Source of the DNA: Drechslerella dactyloides
Lineage: Eukaryota; Ascomycota; Orbiliomycetes; Orbiliales; Orbiliaceae
Assembly: GCA_020064725.1 (NCBI GenBank)
Contig: JAGTWJ010000006.1
Location: 62,001 to 126,000 of the forward strand
DNA length: 64,000 nucleotides
Direction: 5' to 3'
In this document: positions 57,268 to 64,000 of the stretch, one piece after another
How the letters are laid out: each line of letters opens with the position of its first letter
Position numbering within the stretch: the stretch's first letter is position 1
The notes under the pieces: model-generated
What the model was told of the DNA's origin: nothing
The model's input: the letters and a program-made list of their open reading frames with translations, nothing else
Database searches by the model: none
Made by a program: the position numbers and the translations under genes

Positions 57268-58030
57268 ATGGCGACGACGACTCTCGGCCTCCGCCTCGCG
57301 ACTCGTACGTAGCCCCGCACCTCTCAGGTTCCACGGAGCCTCGACTCCACTCCCACGCGCAACAGAGTGCATTCGCTGACATGACGCGATACCAGCCATC
57401 ACGGCGCTCTCCCTGCCGCTGTTCACCTCGTACTTCAGCCTTCTCGCCTACCGCGTCATCTCCGTCCGTGTCGCGACCGAGACCTTTGTCGGAAACCAAT
57501 GCGTTGACAAGGGGAAGGCTGCCAGCACCCAGGATACACCGGACCCGCTGACGATAGCGAGTCGATGTCATGCGAACTTTGCGGAATACGTTCCGCTGGC
57601 GGTGGGTGCCCCCCGCCTTTTGACTTTCGTATACATGCGTCGTATATCTAGGCGTATACTATAAGATATCAAGTGAGCTAATAATGACACCGTCTATGCA
57701 GCTTCTGACCACGGCCGTCGCGGAGCTTAACGGTGCCGACCCAAAGATCATCGCCGGCGGCCTCGGCGGCCTTTTCCTCCTGCGTGTCGCTCACGTGTAT
57801 GTTGCTTTGTCCTATAACACCTCCCCCACTAGTCTGGCGATTCATACCCGTCATTACTTTGCGACTGCATTGACTGACGTTCTCGTGTGCACAACAGCGA
57901 ACTCGGGCTGCGCCGACGAGCAGCACTGGGACCTGGCCGCATCATCGGCTTCCTGGGCACGCTCGTTTATCTAATTGGAATGGGTGGATACGCAGGGTGG
58001 CTGGCGCGGGGATATCTCGGGTTTGACTAG
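57268..58030 (+). CDS. MAPEG family membrane protein (microsomal GST-like)
   Basis: Four exons: 57268-57304 (37 nt), 57396-57601, 57702-57796 and 57898-58030, about 156 aa. Introns (91, 100 and 101 nt) are phase-consistent with donors GTACGT, GTGGGT and GTATGT. The protein shows four hydrophobic segments (ALSLPLFTSYFSLLAYRV; YVPLALLTTAVAEL; GGLGGLFLLRVAHV; IIGFLGTLVYLIGMGGYAGW) and the MAPEG signature SRCHANFAEYVPLA after the first loop. MAPEG proteins are trimeric ER or outer-membrane enzymes handling glutathione conjugation or peroxides (family knowledge). Whether this one is an active glutathione transferase is not visible. It is convergent with a soluble GST gene, 357 bp apart. The short first exon is the least certain part. 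Confidence 0.87.
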
Positions 58031-58387
58031 TCGGTAGTTCACGTCTACTCGGAGCTGGATATGTAATTTAACAGAATTACTTGCTCATATTAGGGAGGTC
58101 CCGAAGTAGCAGTGGAATATTTGTAGGATATTGCTCTAGTAGATGCCATAGTAGAGACGCGGTAGCTCTAGCTAGGTGACTACTAGTCAGACGGAGAGGC
58201 CTGCTACGGCCTTGAACGATGGATTGCGGAACAGGTGATATCAATAATATAATAGCGTACGGCTGTATGTTGAAACGGGGCTGATCAATTGGCCGACTGG
58301 TAACTTTACTGCTATTTTCATGATCCTAAAACTACCCAATCCGGGTCGCCTGAGTTCCGGATCCGTGCACATACATATTCGTAAGTC
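58031..58387. other. Convergent 3' flanks of MAPEG and GST genes
   Basis: 357 bp between the two stop codons, so both transcripts must end here. No gene and no strong terminator signature seen. Confidence 0.55.
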
Positions 58388-59435
58388 CTAAACATCCAGC
58401 TCCTTGTAGTACCTGAATATCCCGTCTGAATACTTCATCCGACGACTGCTATCCAAATACGAGCTCAACCACTCCTCCTTCTTCAATCCGTCGTAAAATG
58501 CCCACAGCTCCTTACACTCCCCCTTCTCCCGCATCTCCTTCACCTTTGCCGGAAACGCGAAACTGACCCCATCGACAGCCTGCCAGACCGTCGTGTCCGC
58601 ATAGGTCACCTTGTCACCGACAAGATACGCGTACCCACGGTCGTCCCCGCCGGATGAAGATTTATTGTAGGTCAGCGCGCGGTCAAAGTAGCCGAAGAAC
58701 TTGGGTATCCGCTCGCCGCGAAACTCGGCGCCCGCACGGGCGGCCTCGGGCTTCTGGTCGTCGTAGTACTGGCTTATGGCGACCGGGTGGTGCACGTTGT
58801 GGGCTTCGTTGGTGAGGTCCAGCGCTGTGAGGGCGTATTGGTGGACGAGGTACTTGTCCTTCGTGGCGGGCGCGACGGGCTCGTGGTCGCCGAGGTAGAG
58901 GAGGATGTTTGGTGTTTGGGAAATGATCAGTGGGCCGTCGTCGTCGTGGACGCGCAGGAGCGGCGGGCAGAGTACTGGCGCGTGGCCTGGATCGTAGATT
59001 CGGTCAGCGTTCAGTGTCCTGTGAGAATCGACTCGAGATCTCAACTGACTTTGAGTGTCCTTCAGCACCGCCAGCATCTTCTGGATCCCGTTATCCTCCT
59101 GATTCGCTGTATCCTTATAAGGCACTCCGGACCTACATCCATATCCAGGTTTAAACCATTAGTAATCGCATGCGAACCATGGTACCGCCTGCGGTGATCA
59201 CCCAATAGCCGCAGAAAGCACCTCACCGCCCATACAATACCCGCACGATACCTCCCGCCAAGCGCTAAGTAAGCACTCGGTGCATGCTTCGTATCTAAGA
59301 CTTAAGAACGGATCAAAGAACTCACGCTTCCAGCGCCAGCCGCACAAACTCCCCGCGGCCGGGCATACTCGGCCAGTACAGCAGCTCGTACTTGACGTCC
59401 AGCTTTGCCTTCTTGGCCGGTTGTCCTTCTGCCAT
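58388..59435 (-). CDS. Soluble glutathione S-transferase
   Basis: Three exons: 59435-59326, 59132-59050 and 58986-58388, 263 aa. Introns are 193 nt (GTGAGT...TGTAG) and 63 nt (GTCAGT...CCAG). The start MAEGQPAKKAK is chosen because the thioredoxin-like domain follows at once (VKYELLYWPSMPGRGEFVRL, with the Tyr of the glutathione site in LLYWPSMPGRGE), continuing ALEASGVPYKDTA and LLRVHDDDGPLIISQTPNIL. The second part is the all-alpha GST C domain (GYAYLVGDKVTYADTTVWQA), with the N-capping segment common in the family. Cytosolic GSTs attach glutathione to electrophiles and peroxides. The exact class cannot be set by eye. The gene is intact and lies 357 bp from the MAPEG gene, tail to tail. Confidence 0.9.
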
Positions 59436-60217
59436 TTTTCCGTCCGTATTCGCCGTCTGTCTATAGAGTCTCTGGGTGTGAAGCTGCAATTGCAAGTGTA
59501 CGTGTGGCAGTCGATGCTGGTGGAGGAGAGCGTTGTTGAGCTTCAAGCTGTGTTGGCGGAGCAAGTGGAAGTGGAAGCCGCAGCCCCGCATCGTATAAAC
59601 GACCGCGTCTTACGTCAAGAACGGCAAATCCAGCCGTCCAAAGCCGACACAACGTTATCAGCCCGATGCAATCCCAGCCCTTAGCCTGCGTTCGCGTGAA
59701 TACGGAAGAGTCCTAACGTTATGGCTACAGACGCGAGAGAATCGAAGGATACGTCCAGACCGTGCACGCAGCGGCCAATTGCGTACTAAAGCTACCAGCT
59801 AAGCTAGCTACCCGGGTACCTAAGGAGTGTCATGAATCGACATGTCCAGCACTATATACACCCCTCCACGCATGCGTCTGCAGCGAATGCAGATAACCGG
59901 CAGTCAGCATGCCAGCCCGTGTAGACAGCTATATGTCCATGTACAAAAAAGCAGCGAGGAACAGCGGCCAAGGCGACCGTCTCGTCTCCCCGCGTGAGAG
60001 ACCAGTCGGGACCTCGGCCGCCAATTATCTATAAAAGAAATAGTGAAGGAAAGGAAATGATAGAGAAAATTGTACAACGCTAAAAATACGAGAATTCCGA
60101 AAACCGATGCCCAGACCCTAGGAGAGATGACAGCCAGCCCATAGTTGTAACTTTTTACTGCGACTGTGGAGAAATATTAAAGAATAATGAAAGAAGAACT
60201 CCGGTCCAAAACATAAA
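59436..60217. other. GST promoter region / X325 3' flank
   Basis: About 780 bp between same-strand genes. Upstream of the GST ATG the sequence is rich in CT on the coding strand. No supported gene. Confidence 0.5.
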
Positions 60218-61027
60218 CTACCACAGTCCGGCCAGCAGTACCGCCATGGTCGCCGCAACAGCCGTGCCCAGCGACAGTCCACCGACCGACAGCGCTGTCC
60301 CGCCCGCCGTCTTGAGGTTCAACTCCTGCAGGGCCAGTTCGGTGTAGTTGATCGCCTTCTCCTGGTTGGTCAGGCGGTTGGCGCCGATATTCGACGAGTT
60401 GAAGCAGACTGAGTTCCAGACCTGCGGGTTCGCGAAGCGCGCCGCCTCTGTGTCCGAAAAAGTGATATCCGCGCACTACCAAGCAGAAAGAGACCCATTA
60501 GCACTCTTACTTACTTACATCCGGGAGGATCGCGGTTACATACGTTGTAGAGGGCGCTGCCGCTAGCAACCAGCTGCACGATCTGTATCGTCGCGTTCAC
60601 ACCAGCCTTCACGAGCGGCTTCAACGACGGCGGGATCTTGATCGATGGCAGACAGAAAGTGCCGTTACCACCCGTCTGATTGAACGTCGGCACCATGATG
60701 TGGTTGAAGCTGTTGATGTCGGTTGTCTCCCGGACACTGTTGCCGATGGCAATGTTGATAGTCGTGAAGGCAAAGTCGTGCAGTGGGACGATGGCCATGG
60801 CGCCACCCGTTGAGGGCCAGAAGGATCGGTTGCCGTTGTTCTGTAGCCCGCCGCCTGCAATACGACGATTAATATACGAACGAACAGTAGATATTGGAGA
60901 GATGCGTACATGGGAACTGGAACTGCGTGTTGTACGAGTCGCCTCTATCAGGCGGATAGGTGATGACAAAGTGTGCCGATGCACAGGTCGCCAGTGCCGC
61001 AGCGGCGAGGAGTAGCGATCTCAGCAT
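60218..61027 (-). CDS. X325 / Bim1-type LPMO-like GPI-anchored protein
   Basis: Three exons: 61027-60910, 60854-60544 and 60475-60218, about 228 aa. Introns 60909-60855 and 60543-60476 are phase-consistent (GTACGC...TTGCAG and GTATGT...GGTAG). A clean signal peptide (MLRSLLLAAAALATCASA) is followed at once by HFVITYPPDRGDSYNTQFQF, so the mature protein begins with histidine, as needed for a copper-binding histidine brace. The block GGLQNNGNRSFWPSTGGAMA and the cysteine pattern follow Bim1/X325 proteins. The end is Gly/Ser-rich and hydrophobic (LSVGGLSLGTAVAATMAVLL), a likely GPI signal. Relatives were found to bind copper and not to cleave polysaccharides, acting in copper uptake (family knowledge); I assume the same class here. 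Residues that complete the copper site cannot all be placed by eye. Confidence 0.85.
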
Positions 61028-64000
61028 TTGGATATTGAGGAGGCCTGACGACGGGGTAATATCGGTCGGTGTCGTAGTTGGCACTCAGAGATCAACTCCA
61101 AGCGTGAATATACGGATATAGTGTATATATATCGTCGGGTTGTCCGTCAGGCGGGTGAGCTCGATCCAAGTTTTTGACAACGGGTCGAGATTCAATCCTG
61201 GTGCCTTATCGTATCGTATCGCTCGAGGCACGGAGACAGCAGTTGTTGAATCCAAAATTCAAAGTCCAAATCGAAGTCCACCAGAGTCGAAAGGAGGGAT
61301 AGGAAGACCAAGGCCGGCCCAGAAGGTGGGCGGCAGGTGCATTATGAATGGCCTCCATGGCCTCGACGGCGTGGATGTTGGACGAGCGGCCGGCTGCTGT
61401 TGCTGGTTGGTTGGATGGGACGGACGAGGAATATTGGCAGGTAGCTAACTGGCCGCAGGCCGGCCAATGGAAGGAGCTGCGCAGGCTGCAGGAGCAACGG
61501 CCGAGCGGTTATCGAGAGACAAGAGCATTCATGCTGGCCAGGGCGACGGTTGCTTTTTTAGAAGCAGCGTGGGCAGCAGCGCTTGACGGCGAGCGGCGAT
61601 TGGCTGGCCGGGGAGGCTGGGCTGCAGCCTGTGCGACGGACCAACCAATCAGCGGAGGCAGCCGGGGTCCCTCAGCGGGCGCCCGGCGACGGCACGGAGG
61701 GATTTCAAATCGAAGATTCCGGTTCTCGGACCGTGTTCAAGCATTTTTGAGGGCGGCGGTCAAATCGAGATCGCGGTGGCCAAGAGTTCCGGTCGGTGGA
61801 TTCGAGATCGTGAGGTTGATGGAGAAGCGTGGGAGGGGTTGTGCAGTGGCATCGTGACGACTTCTCCTGTGCAACTCGCTTCAACCGCAACCGCATCTCC
61901 AACTCCACCACCACCAACCGTGCCAGAAGACACATCATCCTCGCAAATTGCCGCGGGCTATAATCCTGCCTGCTAATGCCACTGTCAGCTGCCTGCCAGT
62001 GCACAGCTATTTCCACATTTTCCACGATGGCGGCCACCTCCACAGAGAACGAACGGTTCCCCGTTCCTGCCGCATCGGGCTGCCCAACCGACCATCTGTC
62101 CTATTTTCAGCACAGCAAGAGCAATCAACCTCGCTCGCTCGCTTCACTTGTAAACGTCCGCACGTAACGTAACGTAAGTGACTGTGTGTCTCGAAAAGAC
62201 GTCCAGTTCGATTGTCCCATCCTTTACGTCCACGGCAAGTTGCGTGTGCGGTGACTGATAATAACGTGTGTCCGCAATTGTAATTTACAGGCTGGTCGGT
62301 TGCACTGCTAGACATGCCTTTGGCCGGTCGCATCGTCGAAGCGCGCGGTTTTGCAAGCACGGACGCTGGCCTCCCTGAAATGAAAATCCCACAGCACTGC
62401 AATCCGGCCGGTCTCGATCAACCGACTGTCAAGCCAACGTCATGCCATCATCCGCAGAAGCTAGAAGCTGATAAATTAGGAGCTATGCTCTGCGCCTGTG
62501 CATATTCGTATGCACATACAGACGCACGAGGAACCGTCGTTGAGGGCGACCGTACTCGGTTATGCGTGCGTGCGTGCGTTTCGTACTCGTCCCGCGGGCC
62601 CCCGTTGCTGCTGCACCACAGGCTGGGCAGAGCTTGTGCCCTGGACCAGTCCTCGAGCACCCGGTTTTCGTGCACCGGGGATCCGAGGATGTATCAGGAA
62701 GCTAAGTAGGCTACCAGCTGCGTGGGCGGTGCAACTTCTATAATTGTTTGAATCGACCAGCCGTAAATATCCGGATGCATATACAAATTAACTCACAGCG
62801 TATAGGTCTTGATCAATTGATGTTCGGAGTCAAGCCTTCGCAGTCTACGAAGTACAGGATATGCAGAAGATAAAACCGCCTACAGCATATATATGCAACA
62901 GATGAAATTTTCACCACGCAGCGACCCTGCAGATAGGCTGATACTCCATCAAACGTCACAGCTGTGGGAGCTATAGATGCATGTCTCGGATAGCACCTGC
63001 CTCGCAGTCTCGCTTGTTCTAGACGCATTCGTCCAAACCGACGTGTCTACCGCACTGCACAACCAAACCGTCGACGAGCTCTCGCTGCCAATGCGCCGCG
63101 CTCGCAATTCGTATTACTCGAACTACACGATTGAAAATGCGAAGCGAGTCAGCCATCAGAATTTTCATCGGCTGTTTTGCGTGGCATGCAGATGCGTATG
63201 GCGGCGGCCAATTCAAACTCTTGAAAGACGGTTCACATGCGTGCAGTCCTCGTCGCACAGTAAACACCTTCCACATCAACGGTCCCAGCTGTAGCTCTCG
63301 CTTCCCGCTTCTCGTACCCGAGGCCACTCTAGGGTAGTCGAATTGAGGTCGAGGCGAGCTGCGAATCAAGCCGAGCAAATTTATCGCGACCCACGTGGGT
63401 AGCTCAACCGCTCTTCCTGCCATTTCAAGCAGGCATCGCTGAATCGTTTGATGCCAAGCGATAGTTATAGCTCTATGGGGTAATTCAGGCGAGCGAGATC
63501 GATATCGGACTTCCATCCTGATCCGTTCATGCGATAGTTTCGTTTCAACAGTATGGGTCGTGGCCGAACTCATGTGGTGGTAGGTTCCTCCGCCGTCGCA
63601 GTTTGGTTTACGGGACAAGATATCAGCACAAATGTCATTTTCACGGCTACCTTGTCTCGCAAGCCAGACGCCTTCGGAGGCCCCAAAGGACGGCTGTCTG
63701 GTTTACGAGACAGCTACCCAAACACCTGGCTTCAGAAACCAGGAAACGATATCATAACGTGGCACGTGCAGACGTCCAGTTCATCGGGTACTGCAGTTCA
63801 TTAAACTTTGTCGGCAGCTCCAGGGTGTTAGCTGTTACTCATTCAGACCTCGCTGCAACTATATGTGTTTAGCTTCAAGATCGAGATCAGATCTCTCTGT
63901 TAAGGTATATACTGTGGTTTGACGCACATGTGTGCACGTATGTCCATACATGCTCGCGCAGCATCTCTCACCCCTAGAGGGGTCGGCTTGCTGTTTACGT
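61028..64000. other. Right-end region, no supported gene
   Basis: About 3 kb upstream of the X325 gene. Frames of up to about 170 codons (61348-61857, and 63019-63618 on the minus strand) lie in GC-rich or mixed sequence, overlap other frames, and show no domain or start support. A short GTAACGTAACGTAA run occurs near 62161. It may contain regulatory DNA of genes outside the window. Confidence 0.45.
61124..61132 (-). promoter_or_regulatory. Candidate TATA box, X325 gene
   Basis: TATATATA on the minus strand, about 100 bp upstream of the ATG at 61027. Spacing fits a short leader. Assignment is by position only. Confidence 0.45.

Noticed and set aside
44598..61027. A single secondary-metabolite gene cluster
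   Set aside because: No polyketide, peptide or terpene synthase and no cluster regulator; orientations and gaps do not fit.
61348..61857. 170-codon plus frame in GC-rich DNA
   Set aside because: Low-complexity Ala/Arg/Gly content, several competing frames, no homologue-like motif.

Overview
The window looks like nuclear DNA of a filamentous ascomycete (Pezizomycotina; Dothideomycetes or Eurotiomycetes are the likeliest classes, but I cannot decide). The reasons are short spliceosomal introns (mostly 50-135 nt, GTANGT-type donors, CTNAC-like branch points, YAG acceptors), monocistronic genes on both strands, and families typical of moulds: F-box proteins, a CYP52 P450, MAPEG and GST enzymes, a Bim1/X325 LPMO-like protein, a GH43, an OPT transporter and a pepsin-fold receptor-like protein. 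Exon joins below were made by hand from splice motifs, phase and reading frame. I found no tRNA or rRNA gene, no CRISPR array and no recognisable intact transposon.

Layout. 0-10 kb: a truncated F-box/LRR gene; an inactive pepsin-like single-pass membrane protein; a membrane-anchored amidohydrolase divergent from a GNAT acetyltransferase across a 290-bp shared promoter; an F-box-like gene. 12-26 kb: two same-strand F-box paralogues, a Myb/SANT-like nuclear protein, a decayed F-box pseudogene, a cysteine-rich GPI-anchored surface protein, and an F-box gene with a very acidic N-terminus. 26-31 kb: a GH43 glycosidase without signal peptide, an RGG-type protein with a spliced 5' leader, and another F-box gene. 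35-44 kb: an F-box protein with a C-terminal membrane helix and a very large disordered repeat protein whose reading frame carries one TAG. 44-61 kb: an OPT transporter, a 6-kb gene-poor stretch, then CYP52, MAPEG, GST and X325 genes. About 3 kb at the right end shows no convincing gene.

How the genes may work together. Eight loci within the first 37 kb are F-box or F-box-like, so this is an F-box-rich accessory region in which genes duplicate, diverge and decay; their likely role is substrate choice for SCF ubiquitin ligases. The right third carries genes for oxidation and glutathione chemistry (CYP52, MAPEG, GST), but their mixed strands and spacing argue for loose neighbourhood rather than one co-transcribed cluster. 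Most of the intergenic sequence is anonymous.
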